A stretch of DNA of 64,000 nucleotides. Origin: Centropus unirufus. Taxonomy: Eukaryota > Chordata > Aves > Cuculiformes > Centropidae. Location: the NCBI GenBank assembly GCA_013397695.1, contig VYZI01000484.1, forward strand, positions 422,357 to 486,356, given 5' to 3'. Under the pieces are notes generated by a model, which had not been told where the DNA came from, searched no databases, and saw nothing but the letters and a program-made list of their open reading frames with translations. A program made the translations under genes and the position numbers. Shown here piece by piece: positions 36,528 to 49,480 of this stretch (positions are counted from its first letter, which is position 1; the number at the start of each line of letters is the position of its first letter).

Positions 36528-38727
36528 ATACATCTGCATAAAACCACTAATCGGACTGATGTACTGATGACTCATATTTTTTAATTTTAATTGGGCAGGT
36601 TTAGGCATCTGATGTCTCTTATGGTTGTTGATATTCTGATATATGGCTACAGCAAATAGGAATTTTTTGAGACTATAAGACTATAGAGACTATAAGAATC
36701 TCTTATGCCCTACCCTACAGTAACGTATTGAAGGGCAATCTACCTTTTAGAGTTGACCTAAGAAAATTTGTCTAGTTTCACTCTACAATAGACTAGGCAA
36801 GTATATATGGTCAAAGTACCAGATTTTGGCATAGTAATAGAAATCTCCATACGGAGAAGTTTATGAACCGCACTTGTTTGGTTTCTTGCTGTTCCTAGAA
36901 TAGAGATTACAGTACCCTCAGCTGTATTTCTGTTAAAGCCAAAGTCCCAGAAACAGAAGTAAATGTCCCCAATTTAAAATGGTATTTCTTTCACCATGTT
37001 TCCCTAGAAATTACCCTCTTCTGGTATATGCTTATAGTATAAAGCACAGTAACAAACCCACAGTATATACAACAGAAAAAAAATAAAACGTAGCACCATC
37101 AATAGAAAATGTGTCAAAAGAATGTTTCTGATGTGGAACACAGCTTGTAGGAAGCAACGTAATATAATTTACTGTTCAGAAAAGCTTATTCTCCTGCCTT
37201 TATCCAAGATGTGGATTTTTTTCCCAAGCTGGGTATCGGTGCAACATTTGAAAGCGTTAATCTCTCTGTATTACTTAAAATGATAGACAGGCCTCGGGAT
37301 TTGTTTTTTGTTTGTTATGTGCACCTTATTATACAGCAGCGATGCCTCTAGTAGAACTGATAGCATATCTGTGGGATTGTGGTCATATAAATCACAAATG
37401 CAAAGCAAAGCAATGCTTCTTTTCTAAACAAAGCAGAGACATTGCATATAGAGTAGATTCTCCAAACATGTCTCTGGGGAAACTTTTATAGGTTTAAAGA
37501 TCTTAGTTCTGAGCAATATTGTATCCTGTCAAAGAGATCTGCTGAGAATTCTCACATTTCGAATCTTGGACAAGATGTCACACTGGTCCTTGCAGAATCT
37601 GCAATGCGGTAGTAATCTTTAGCAATTAAAAAAATCATTTTTTCATTTGTCTTTTAGGTTCTGCAAGCCTAGAAATTAACAAGCTTTATTACTTTTTATT
37701 CAAAGATAGTCAACAGTCTCCACATCCTGCTTAATTAAGTCTGCCTGGGAAGAGGAACATTTATCTCCATTAATCCTTCAAAAGGCTTTTCAAATTTGAT
37801 GACTGCCATGTCAATCTTGAATAAAGACCCTGATGGGATGCTACTGATTGATAGAAATATACCTCAGTGTGGAGTGTTAGAATCATATAGGCAGTTTGTG
37901 TTATAGCACACTGCAAACTTTCAATTGATCCTTATGAGAAAGAACATTTAAATTGTGTGTAAAACATTTGTGGAACAAGAAGCCCATTTTGTCTTCCTAG
38001 CATAGTTTTTGAGTGATGATTATTTCTGTTCAAAGAATAAGTGGGTCAAAGTTTTAGTTTTGCTTTTTTTTTTTTGTCCAATCTCTGTGTAGAGAATTTA
38101 TTTTTGTCATAAAGATTCCTGCAGCAGTGACAGGAAGGTTAACTGATGCATTGAGAAATGGAATAAGAAAAAATACAAGGGTTTTCACGTCAGAACTTCA
38201 AAACCAAGAAACATAAATTTTAAGGGTTGGCTTCTCTGATTATTGCATAACAGGAAATGGTATTTTCTTCACAAGTTCAAATATGTTGTCACATTAAACA
38301 GGTGAGATTTTGGCAGGTGGCTAAGGAGGCCCTCCCGCTGAGTCACAAGATTTAAAATACCAGACTTGGTCGATATTTTATGATTAAAGGCTGATGTGTG
38401 TGTGCTTATATGTGTTTTTGCCATAAGTCAGAATTCGGTTACCCGTTGAGAGTCTCCTTAGAGACTGGTACTCACAGGGTGAATATGTGTAGTTCATGGC
38501 CCAAATGGGGTCAGCAGGAGCTTGCCGCAAAGCCTGTCAGAGAGACAATCTGGCAGTGCTGGAGGCAGTAAGTAGTTTAATTCAAGTGACAGATTAAAAC
38601 AGTGTTGGATTTGCCTAGATAAATGCACTGCTGCATTAATGCTTAAACACTTGTAACAGGTTAATGATTAGATATAAAGCAAGCAACAGCAAAAACTCGA
38701 ATTAGTATTTAATAATTCTCTTTGGGC
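36528..38727. other. Non-coding, no feature recognised
   Basis: AT-rich intergenic sequence. Nothing beyond short homopolymers was identified. The stretch 38300-38720 is somewhat more complex and may be an unrecognised old transposon. Confidence 0.4.
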
Positions 38728-38915
38728 ATAGACAGCCAGTTTTTAACCCAGTGAAGAGTGTACCCACCTAAGTCATAAGCTGACAGTTTTTCCAGGAGAA
38801 TGCTGTGGGAAACAATGGCAAAGGCTTCATTAAAGTCTACATAGACACAATCTGCAGATTTTCCCCCATCTGCTAAGTGGGTCACCTTTTCATAGAAGGA
38901 AACAAAATTGGGAAG
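38728..38915 (-). repeat. CR1 fragment, RT N-terminal part, inverted
   Basis: On the minus strand it reads the CR1 reverse transcriptase block FVSFYEKVTHLADGGKSAD, then YVDFNEAFAIVSHSILLEKL and WVKNWL. It abuts a plus-strand CR1 fragment at about 38916-38930. Confidence 0.85.
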
Positions 38916-38930
38916 AGTGGTTAACATACT

Positions 38931-39405
38931 AGAAGGCTGTGCTGTCATTCAGCAAGACCTGGACAGGCTGGAAAGCTTGGTGGAGAGGAACCTAATGAAG
39001 TTCAACAAAGGGAAGTATCGGGTTCTGCACCTGGAGAGGAATAACACCATGCACCAGTAGAGGCTAGGGGTTGACCGGATGGAAAGCAATTTTCTGGAGA
39101 AGGACCCGAGAGTCCTGGTTGACAAAAAGATAACCATGAGCCAGCAGTGTGCCCTTATGGCCAAGGAGATCAATGGCATCCTAGGGTGCATTAAGAATAG
39201 TGTAGCTAGCAGGTTGAGAGAGATTATCCTCCCCTCTACTCTGCCCGAGTGAAGCCACATATGGAGTCCTGTGTCCAGTTCTGGGGTATCCAGGTCAAAA
39301 AAAGACAAGGCAGTACTGGAGAGAGTCCAGTGGAGGGCCACAAAGATGACTAGGGGACTGGAGGATCTCTCTCATGAGGAAAGGCTGAGAGACTGGGGTA
39401 TGTTT
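38931..39405 (+). repeat. CR1 fragment, ORF2 C-terminal part
   Basis: Reads the CR1 ORF2 C-terminus on the plus strand: QQDLDRLE, NLMKFNKGK, LVDKKITMSQQCALMAKE, then LERVQWRATKMTRGLE, ending near 39405. The catalytic reverse transcriptase block between this and the adjacent inverted part is absent. The 3' UTR of CR1 is also missing. Confidence 0.85.
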
Positions 39406-40867
39406 AGGGCTGTTTTGTCTCATACGTATGGTTTTACAGTTTTTTATTTTGAAATTTTCTTGTCCTTTTATAATCCAACCTCAGTCTCTCAGTGTTCTTC
39501 TGCAGTTCTTCACAGTCAGCTATATCTTCACTACTCTCATTAGTGCAACGGGCAGGAAAATTTGCCAACTCAATGTTTGCGAGATCACTTGTGACAATAG
39601 GTAGACCAAAATCTTCATATATCGTCCATCTGATTCTTTAGGCTGAGAAGGGTCATGGCCAGGTTAAGTAGTTAAGCTCCTCCAAATATTCAAAGTTCAC
39701 TTTTAAAAATGAATCAGCAAATAGTCCAGAGATCAGAATTCAGAAACTCTCAGGGAGTTTCAGGACACACAGTTCAGGATGAAAACAATAATAATATGGA
39801 TTACTTTTTACTTTTCATTGGCTTAAATAAAGGAAGACTCAATATTGGCCATGTTAAACCCATTTTCACTGTTCCTCTCCCTTTGCCTGGTCAAAACTGA
39901 GGTATATTTATGTAACAAATGGACACTTAGTGCTATACGGAGAAAGGTTTTGATCATTTCATAAGGTCTGGTTTACTTTCTGTGACACTGTAAAAGCATT
40001 GCTTTTCATCTTATGGTACTGTTCATAAAAAAAAAAAAAAGAAGTATTTTCCATTTTATGATGTGGAGAGTGGATGTATTTCCAGTCCATCTGGACCACA
40101 CATGAATCACAATTGTCTGAGACTGCAAGAGCCTGGATATGATGAGCCCCATTTTTGCCATGTATCTGTTCTTTGGTTCTAAAAGTGCCTTGTATCTTCA
40201 AAAAATTACTACCAGAAAAAGAGATAGGATGAAGTCAAACAAACAAGAAAGAAAAGGAATAGAAAATGGCATGATAAGACAACAGAGGGCACATAAAACT
40301 CATGGGACAGATGGAGAGGAGGTGTGAAATATAAGTTCCCTGGATAGGAATCTGGAAGTGAGGGAAAGCAGAGGCAAGGAATTTTAATAAGTCCTGTGTA
40401 ATATATTCATTCTAGTTTCTCTTTCCACTTTCTTTAGATCATTTTGGCACATTAGGTAAAACTTGTGTATGTAATGCAAAATGTGCTTGCTTTTTCTCTT
40501 TCTAATTAATATTTCAGTACAATGATTAAGTAAGTGATCTCAACATGGTTGGTTTCCATTTGTGTCTTACTGATGACATTATGAGAAAACGACTCCATCT
40601 ACAAAATTTTCAGTTTTGGCTGAAAACACTGAGATCATATGCACTATAATTTCTCTCAAGAATAAATTCCATGTTTCATCAGATGAGTTTCCAAAAAGAT
40701 TACTTTCTATAGACATAAGTTTTATTTGTGAAATTTGCAGTTTACTTTTAGGTTTTATGAGGGACAGTGTGATGCAGATTGGAGGTATCAATAAGATTTG
40801 AGTACTAAGAAAATGTGCTTTCAGTATCCATTTTTGCTAAGAAGAAAAACATTTTCTGAGTAATTTT
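39406..40867. other. Non-coding, no feature recognised
   Basis: AT-rich intergenic sequence with an A-run at about 40027-40040. No gene is supported. Confidence 0.45.
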
Positions 40868-41975
40868 CATAGAATTGTAGAATCATTTGGATGGAAGAGA
40901 ACTTTGAGATCATCAAGTCAAATTGTACCTGTCCAATACTAAACCATATCCCTAAGGATCTCATTCACCTGTAATTTAAATACATCCAGGGATGGAGACT
41001 CAACCACTTCCCTGGGCAGCCTGTTCCAGTTTTTGGAAACGCTTTCAGTGAAGAATTTTTTCCTGATATCTATTCTGAACCAACACCCATCTCTCTACAA
41101 CCTCCTTTCAGGTAGTGATAGTCTCCCCTCAGCCTCCTTTTCTCTAAGCTAAACAACCCCAGTTTCCTTAGCTGCTCCTCATAAGACGTGCTTCAGACCT
41201 TTCACCAGCTCCATTTCCATTCTTTGGAAATGCTCCACTGCCTCAATGTCTCTCTTATAGTGAGGGCTCAAAACTGAACACAGAATTCAAGGTGCAACCT
41301 CACCAAGGCTGAGTACAGGGGCACAATTACTTCCCAGGTCTTGCTGGCCACACTATTTCTGAAGCAGGACTCATTGGCCTTCTCATTGGCCACCTCATTG
41401 GCCTTCTTGGCCAACTATGCATGCTGTCGGCTCACATTTAGCCAGCTGTCAAATAACGCTTCCAGGTCTTTTTCTGCCAGGCAGCTTTCCAGGAATTCTC
41501 CAAGTCCATAGTGTTGACGGGGTTGTCATGTCTCAAGTGCAAGACCAGGCACTTGGCCGTGTTGAACTTCATACCTTTAGTCTCTGCCCATCAATCCAGC
41601 CTGTCCAGATCCCTCTGCAGAGCCTCCCTAACCTTAAGCAGATTGATAAGTGTGCCCAGCTTAGTGTCATCCACACACTTACTGAGGGTACACTCAATTC
41701 CTTCATCCAGATAATTGATAAAGATATTAAACAGAACTGGACTCAGCACTGAGCTCTGGGGAATTCCACTTGTTACCAGCCTCCAACTGGATTTAACTCC
41801 ATTTACCACCACTCTTTAGGTCTGGTCATCCAGCCAGTTTTTTACCCAGCAGAGGATATGCCTGTCCAGGACATTGGCAGCCAGTTTCTCAAGCAGAATA
41901 CTGTGGGAAATGGGGCCAAAGGATTTACTAAAGTCCAGGTACGCTACATATACAGCCTTTCCCTTAACCACTCAC
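40868..41975 (-). repeat. CR1 LINE 3' third, 1.1 kb
   Basis: The left end is the CR1 3' terminus (AGAATTGTAGAATCATTTGG). Reading leftward from 41975, the copy has ORF2 with a readable reverse transcriptase block at 41591-41812: SGIPQSSVLSPVLFNIFINY followed by the active-site region CVDDTKLG in place of the usual F/Y-ADD. It is degenerate and inactive, and 5'-truncated near 41975. Confidence 0.92.
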
Positions 41976-44900
41976 GTTTTGCAAGGTTTTAGTGTTGTTA
42001 CATTATTATTAAAAATAATGTACAGATACAGAGAATGTAAGATACAGAGAATTATAATTGAGAGTCAAATGTACATTGCTTCCCTGTGGTTAAGTCTGAA
42101 TACAATGGAAAGATCATCATGTTCCAGCCAAACAGATGAAAAAAACCAGCATATTTTGAGAAAGGAACTACTTGAGTATCAAAAGAAAACTGAAGGCCTA
42201 CTGTGTATGCATAAAATTTTTGAGGATACAATGATTTCCCAAAAGCTATTTAACAATGTGTCTAAACACACTTCCTCACCTGCTGGTCTCCTGAACGCTC
42301 TTGTTATCTTAGGTTATGTTACTTTCTTTGCATACTTCAAAGAAGTGACTTTGTATGATATTCCATACAAAAGAGTTTTTGTTTCAAAGGGACTATTTAG
42401 AAGTTTTCATAGTCATTTTGTTATTCTGTTATTCTGTTTCTTAACACTGGTCTTTTGGAAAAAAAAAAAAAAAAGAAAAAAAAGAAACAAAATGAAACAA
42501 CAGAAAAAAACCCCAACCCATCTATTTCTTCCTCTTGACTGGAAGAAGGTAAAACTTTCAGTTCTAGGAGCACTCTGAAATATCTTAGCTCTTGGGCTGT
42601 GATATTTCATATCCCACTGTCCATTTATACTGATGTTTTTATTTCTAGGACTACACAGTAAAATGTGGGATCTGCGACTGATCTGGCTGAAAACTGACCC
42701 AGGGAAGAGTGGTGGTGGTGGTGGTCTAATTTTCACTGAATTTCCCAACCCTGACTCATTCATGTCTCCCTGAACACAAGTGCTGGCAGAAGGAACAGGA
42801 CAGAAAATGAGAACTGTGGGAAGGGCAAAACCATCTATTTTTCTCGCAGTGTCGATTTATGCTGCACTGAAGTAATGAAACTATGAAGTAAGAAATATAG
42901 TCTGAGATATCAACTGTGCAGAAATCTAAAGCAAAACATCTGAATACAGCCAGAAAGATCTTTTTGGTTCAATTATTACATAAGTGGATTAAAAATTACA
43001 TTCTTTAATTTCTTCACGAATTTCATGCCTAATACCTGTCATATGTTTGACACTTCAATGGGTGCCTGTCTACCCAAAACATTATTTCAAGCACAGAAAG
43101 AATGCTAGGCTTTACAGCCAAAATGAGACAGGTTGGTAGAGAGCATGTGTCAGGACAGAAAGAGAGGTCTTCCAGGTTCCAGAGACAGTGAGTAAAGTGC
43201 TCTGATAGCCGCAAAAATTTCACACAAGGTTGTGGGAGGCATGCTTGAACCACAAAAAATATGACAATCAGACAAAGAACAAGTCTACAAAAAACTTTTC
43301 TATTTTTCTTATATTGAAGTTATTATAGGGATGCCACACTCAATTTTACAGAGGGCATTACTGTCTCCAAATGTGACTCCTTAAAAACTATAATACACTG
43401 ATTTCTGTTATGCAGACATTTGAGATTTCTGAGCTATATATACATGCTAGAATAAACCATATTTATAGATGCAGCTTGGATGCAGTTCATTTGGCAAATA
43501 ACCAAATTATACTTACATTGGTATAATTTAAAATATTGGATTGAAATCATAACTAGAAAAAGAATGTAACAGGCTCTAAAAAAGCTGATAAATGAAATGT
43601 ACAAATTCTTAGAATAACTGCAGGTGAACTGGTCTGTCTACCAGCAAAGGTATTTGGATTGCTATTGATGAAATTGGCTATGGGTAGCTCAATCATCAGA
43701 ATATTACTGGCTATATTTGAAAGAATAAAGTTAAAGAAAAATATGGGACTATAAGATAAAGTTGTGTAGTTTTTCATATTTGACATGTATTTTGGGGTTA
43801 AAGTCTTTTATGTTTAGAAGACATATTGATTCTTTTCATCTCATTATAAACTGCTCAACTCTTTATGCAAAGAAAGAACTAAGGAGTTGTATAATTTAGC
43901 TCTGTACAATAATTTGAAGCTTTGATATGAGTAAAACGTTCTGTACTGTAGCTATTTTAATCTTGTTTCAGAACTAGATATCTCAGCTGTGCAAGCTACA
44001 ATGTTGATTCATCTGGGTGGAATGAAATATGGCTAGCAATAGTGATACAGAAAATTCTGTTGATCTGATTTTTTCTTCTTCCCACTGCTCCTGGCTATGA
44101 ATACCTTAACCTCCAGTAGTTCAGTTAATAAGAGAAAAGGCTCTGAGGTCGGAGCAGTAATTTCGAAACTGTTACAAATTTAAGCCCATAGTTTCCTCTT
44201 GAACTACACTAAATATACATAACAATGGAAATGCATAACAGTATGGGGAAAACACAGTATTCACCACCAGACACAAGGGTATCCTACCTATTGTATGAAC
44301 ATGGAAGCACCCTTGGACAAAGGGTGTTTCTACTACGAATTGGCATATAGGCATATCAATATGGATGTGTTATCAAGAACTGTCTAATACAAGAGAAGGG
44401 CTGCTGATTGTAATTTTTTCCTGACCTTATTTAGTAAGGGATGTAATAAATGAACCTCTTTCTATCCTATTTCTATTCAATGAGTGGCATTGGCATGCAT
44501 CTTAAGGCTACTTCTCGTAACAGCAAAAAATTGGTGTTATGAAGGGAATTTTTTTGAGCCTGCAAAAGGAACCAACCATTTGAAGAACACTGTAAAGTGA
44601 TTTATTCAATTCTTTGGAGTACTTAATCTCAGATATTAGGGTGACAATTCAGATGCCAGCATTCTAACATTGCTGGTTCTTTTAGAAGACAAATTCAGCT
44701 CATACACTTATCTATTTTTGTAGGTCAAAATGAAAGCACTTTGGGAAACTATATAACAAATTTTCTTTCCTTCACCAATTTAAAAAGTGAGGTATTGTAC
44801 AGAATGATATGAAGTGCCATCCTTTTGTTCTGGGTCACTCGGAACAAATCTGCACTACAAACGAGGGAGGCACTCTGAAGGCACACAAGAATGTGGGGTT

Positions 44901-47040
44901 TTTTTCATCATTATGCTGGCAAAAAACGCTACTGCGATCACAGTTATACATGTTTACAATGCTTTTTTTCCAGTTCCATTATTTGAATATGCATCAAATT
45001 CATACATTTTCTCTCTGTCTTTACAGGAGATGGAGTGGTGCAGACCTGAGCTGAAGAGTTCATTGGCTGTGTTCACTGTACCCACATCATATGAAGGAGT
45101 AGTAAATGCTGTCCTGACCAGCGTTAATGAAAAGGCTAAACAAACACTAATGGAACTCCCATCACCTCTTGTCCCAAAACAGGGCAAAATGTCATCAGGA
45201 GAAGAAATTATCTTCTGAAGGGTTTCTCTCACTCCATGGCAGGATATTAGATAATAAGAGAACTACTTCTGTGAATCCATTCAATATTATAGCCCTGAAT
45301 TTGAAAACAGATTCCCCAGAGGTTTTATCATCTCATGCTACGTGGAGACCACATTTAGAGTTGTGAGAAGGAATTTGCCAGTACAAACTATCTGCAGCTT
45401 CAGTTAGTAATACTATAGTTGGGTGAAAGGGAAATCGCACAGTAATAAGAAAGTGAAGAGGATATGGCAATTGAAACCATCAGGACTCTGTAACAGCTCA
45501 CTTTCAGATTCTGTTTTTATATACCTTTAAAACAATATTTTGAGGGTGTGCTTTTTCTTGCATGTTATTTTATATAAAAAAAATTTCTTAACTGACACAT
45601 GATCCTCAATGAAGATCCAAGTATCTAAGTGTACTGATGAAACAATGAAATTGGTTGCATGCAAAATGTTGTCAAATTACCCAAATAAACCAACCTAAAT
45701 TTTAAGAAAAAAAAGGTTTCAGAAATAGATTTTTCAGACTTACTGTATTCCCTCTATTAATTAAACTGCACTGCTCTTATACTATCTGAAATCACTGTGT
45801 ATAATCTGAAAGCAGAAAAGGTATAAATGATAAATGTCACAATAGTATTTGGTTTTGTATTTCAGTTATTTTAGAAAATGTGATTTCATTTCTTATTCAT
45901 GCCCTTTTCTCTTAAGACAAAAAAAAGAAGTAGCACACTGAAATCTCTAAGTGATTCTCCACCTTCAAGTCTGGGAAAGATATTAGGGGAAAACGATGTT
46001 TTTTCAACAGATTTCTCAATTGCTTCCAAAGAAATTTAATAAACCATTGTAATAATAGTTGGGCTAGTGTCATTTTAGTTTTAAAACCATGATAGGAACA
46101 ATTAGATAGACCTGTCTTAGCAGCAGGAGTAGAAAAATGAAATGTGGAAAACAACTCCTCCACAGAGCTTCATCAAAGATACAGCTCCGTAGAGCTTCAT
46201 CAAATAAATTGCAGGCAGAAACCAGGCCTACAATCACTTTTATCCCTGCCTTGACAGATGACGTTGGATTCCAGCCCTTCTTAACTGCTCAGACCTTGAA
46301 AACAAGCTTTAGAACTACTGCGATTCAAGTGTTCATCTATGAAATGACTCTTCCTACAGCACCTTCGTGCTTGTGCTGCTACCTTGCAGATCATTTAAAA
46401 ATACCCTGACTGAATGGATGACGATGTTTACAATACATTATGTCTTTCAGCATTTGTATTCTAACAGAAATGTTATCTTACATGTTAAAGGCTAAGCCGT
46501 GGTGTTCAGATGAAATAAAGTATCTTCTTATTTGAAAGATGCTGCCAGTTCTGCACAGACACAGAGGAAACTGTCAAAACACAATCCAGGTGCTATAGTA
46601 CAGTTACAAAACACTTACTAAAACCCACTAAAAAGCATGATTCAGAAGGCGGTTGATGAAATTTGCTTACATAAGTGCAAGGTAGCGGCTTGAATATGAA
46701 TTTACAAGAGGTTTATAATTAGCAAATAAAATTAATTTTCATTCACTCATCATTCAGCTAATTCAGTTCTATGGTAGGACATGAAATATTTCATCTTTTT
46801 TTAACAGAAATTATTCCCTCTCAGTCACACCAATCAACTTTCTCGTTCAAACTTACAGATCGTCCATTTCAGGTACATCTCAAGTGCCAGTTCTGAGAAA
46901 CAGATACATGAAAAAGCCCTTAAACTCATTATAAACTTTCTTTGCTTAGTTTTAAAATGAATCCTGGTTTTGCAGCATCTGTTTTTGCAGGATTGGGTTT
47001 TAGTAGGTGTCTGCCTCTACTCATTCTTTAATTGGACATA
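41976..47040. other. Non-coding, no gene seen
   Basis: AT-rich. An open stretch on the plus strand runs 41874-42578, but it begins antisense to CR1, lacks a starting ATG at its edge and ends in an A-run, so it is not called a gene. A 20-bp motif ending AGAGCTTCATCAAA is duplicated at 46157 and 46185. Confidence 0.45.
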
Positions 47041-47100
47041 ATGACATCCAACGCAAAAAACCCCAAGACTCTGGGGCTTTTTGTGTGTGTTGGACTTCAT
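47041..47100. other. 60-bp imperfect hairpin
   Basis: The arms ATGACATCCAACGC..AAAAACCCCA (47041 on) and TGGGGCTTTTTGTGTGTGTTGGACTTCAT (to 47100) pair over about 24 positions, with one 4-base bulge, a few mismatches and a short loop. It could be a small inverted-repeat transposon relic or a precursor-like RNA hairpin. No expression evidence is available. Confidence 0.6.
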
Positions 47101-47849
47101 ATATCTAATTTCTGTCACTTCATAGAGATAAAAACATATGTGCCAGTGATTCAATATAAACCATTTTTCTCATTGTTCAATATTTAATCGGTGCAATCGA
47201 CATTGAATTGTTGACGTTTAATTGCATGAATTTCAAAGTATTCCTTTTGTTAAAGAGCTTGTAGTACAGGGCAGCAATATTCAAACTATGCACCCCATGT
47301 ACACTCACTTCAGGATCCCAAGGCTGTCATTGGAGAAAAGAAGATTCATGTATGTTGTCTGCGTAACAGCACAATGAGAAAGTTTACTTCTATTTACTTC
47401 TATTGTTTCTACACAGAGCCTTTACAGGCTTTTCACTTGAGACAGTGCAAAAAAATACCAAATGCCCACAATGTTAAACCTTTCATGGAAGTGCATCTTA
47501 ATGTACCTGTTCTGCTTCATTTTAAATCAATGTAAGAAAAAAAAAAACAAACCCCAAACTGATAAATTACTCTCTATATATTTGTATGTTTAATTTTCTT
47601 ACTAAATAAACTCTATTGGCTGCATATGCTGTATCATGTTGAGAATGAAGAGTGGAACTACCAGAGAATGACACATTCTGCCTATCAGATGCTGCCTTCA
47701 GCCTGTGCTGGATACTTGTAAAGCACTTGAGCAATGGGTTTTTCAACTTAGCCGGGAAATTCTGGAGAAGAATGAAATGCTTAGGGTGCCATTTGAGCTG
47801 TGGACACACAGGTATCAGAGGTGGAGAGGAGGTTTTTTACATGGAAAAC
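47101..47849. other. Non-coding, no feature recognised
   Basis: AT-rich intergenic sequence with a 12-bp tandem repeat of TTACTTCTATTT near 47390 and an A-run near 47537. Confidence 0.4.
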
Positions 47850-48150
47850 AGTAGGAGTTGGAAGGGAACCCTGGTGATCATATAGTCCCTCCCCCCTGCT
47901 AAAGGAGGTTGCAGGTTGCACAGAAATGTGTCCAGGTGGGTTTTGAATATCTCCAGAGAAGGATACTCCACAACCTCCCTGGGCAGCCTGTTCAAATGTT
48001 CCATCATCCTCAGAGTAAAGAAGTTCTTCCTCATGCTCAGGTGGAACTTACAGGTATTCCAGTTTGTACCTGCTGCCCTTTAGTCAGTCACTGGGCTCCA
48101 TTAAGAAGTCTGATCCTATCTTCTTGACACCTGCCCCTTGGATATCCAAG
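47850..48150 (-). repeat. CR1 LINE 3'-end fragment
   Basis: The reverse complement of CR1 3' UTR is readable: GTAGGAGTTGGAAGGGAACC at the 3' side, ACAACCTCCCTGGGCAGCCT near 47971, and the TCAGTCACTGGGCTCCATTA block near 48085. It is 5'-truncated and lies about 0.8 kb upstream of the NAF1 promoter. Confidence 0.8.
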
Positions 48151-48920
48151 ATCTGTGATGGTCATGAACACATACTGTTGGCACAGGAACACAGCCGTTG
48201 GGTTGCAGCTTGGAGTCTGGGTAAAAGACTGTAGGCTCACAGTCACAGTGACCATTTGATATTGCTTGTCTTTGGCACATCTGTTGGGTTTTCCTACAGA
48301 TGAACTGTGTTCAAGACAAGCCACGTGTCTTGTTTCCTATGTTCTAGTCAAGGAAAAGATGTCTCCAAGCACATAGTGAGGAGAAAGGAGGGCTGGGCTC
48401 CTTTCTTTCTGAGAAGAAAGGATGCATGGCCATATCCTTGGATGACAAACGAAAAAAATGATGACACCAATAGCCTTCTCCACATCATCGCGTGGACAGA
48501 TGGTATTCAGGGGGAACCTAAACCATAAATGAATATTTGTGCTGTGGTGAAGGGTTTCATGATCTTAAGGATGTGGTTAGGTTTTGTAGAGCTACGTATT
48601 GTTGTAGGGTTACTACAGGAGGGTTAGGTAGGACTATAGTAAGTTTATACTATCAAGCATTTCTTAATATTTTTACTTCCATAAGACTTCTAGATGTTGG
48701 CAGCATAGGTAAAACATACGGAAACTGATTTGTCCCAACAAAAAGAGCAGCAATGACCTTTAGATTTGTTCTCAAAGTCTCAAGTCTCATAAAAGCGAAA
48801 CTTCGATGCAAATTAACCATAACATTTACTGAGCATTGAGGCTTAAGTAAACAAGGTTTTCAAAGCGATCACAAAAGCATCCACCACCCCCTCCATCAGA
48901 TTTCACTAGCCTGGCCGTAC
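48151..48920. other. Non-coding, upstream of NAF1
   Basis: No gene or repeat was recognised. The sequence changes abruptly to CpG-rich near 48920. Confidence 0.4.
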
Positions 48921-49480
48921 CTGACCAATCACACACCCCGGCGTTGTCCGGGGCCGGTCCCCGGGCCGCGCAGCGCCGCCCCACCCCATCCACGGCCGCT
49001 CGCCCCTCCCCTCTCCTCTGCGTAGCACGGGGGCGCTTTGCCTCCCGCGCATGCGCCCTGTCCCTCCGCGGGCCCATTCAGACTGGCTCCGCGCGCCGGG
49101 GCGCGGGCGCAGCCGGAAGCAGCGTGTGGCTGTGGGCGTGCCCGCCGTCCGCGTGCGCTTAGCGCCGGCATGGACGCGGGAATGGAGGTTGTGGCGCAAA
49201 TGGAGAGCCTGGCGTTTGAGCGTGGTCCCTCCGGCCCCCTGCCGGGCTCGGAGCGGGCGCCGGGCCCTGCGGAGACGCAGCAGGGCAGCGGGGAGGACCG
49301 GGTCCCGCCGCCCGCAGCCGGGGGGACGCGCGTTTCTCCGGCGCCCGCGAGCCCCAGCGGGCCTCCCGCGGCCTCTCCCTCCTCGGACTCGGACTCGGAC
49401 AGGTGGGTTTGGCCACGGGGTCGCTCCCCACGGGCTGTGCTGCCCCCTCGGGCGTGGGGGCTGCCCCCTTCCCCCGGCTC
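48921..49480 (+). promoter_or_regulatory. NAF1: NAF1 CpG-island promoter
   Basis: A dense CpG island covers the NAF1 upstream region and first coding exon. A CCAAT box lies at 48925-48929, a perfect NRF1 palindrome GCGCATGCGC at 49047-49056, and an ETS-type CCGGAAGC at 49113-49120. There is no TATA box. This is the usual architecture of a broadly expressed housekeeping gene. The start site probably lies between the NRF1/ETS sites and the ATG at 49170. Confidence 0.75.
49170..49402 (+). CDS. NAF1: NAF1 exon 1 coding part
   Basis: Encodes the low-complexity N-terminus and the first Ser-Asp repeats, which come from tandem TCGGAC hexamers. The donor is ACAG then GTGGGT; the exon ends in phase 2. 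An alternative start at 49182 gives the human-like MEVV start. Confidence 0.88.

Noticed and set aside
41874..42578. 234-codon plus-strand open frame
   Set aside because: Its first part is antisense to CR1, it opens with a non-ATG codon and it closes with A-run Lys codons. Chance fusion is most likely.
44809..45218. Open frame of 134 codons near 45 kb
   Set aside because: No recognisable domain, no splice partners and AT-rich composition typical of intergenic DNA.
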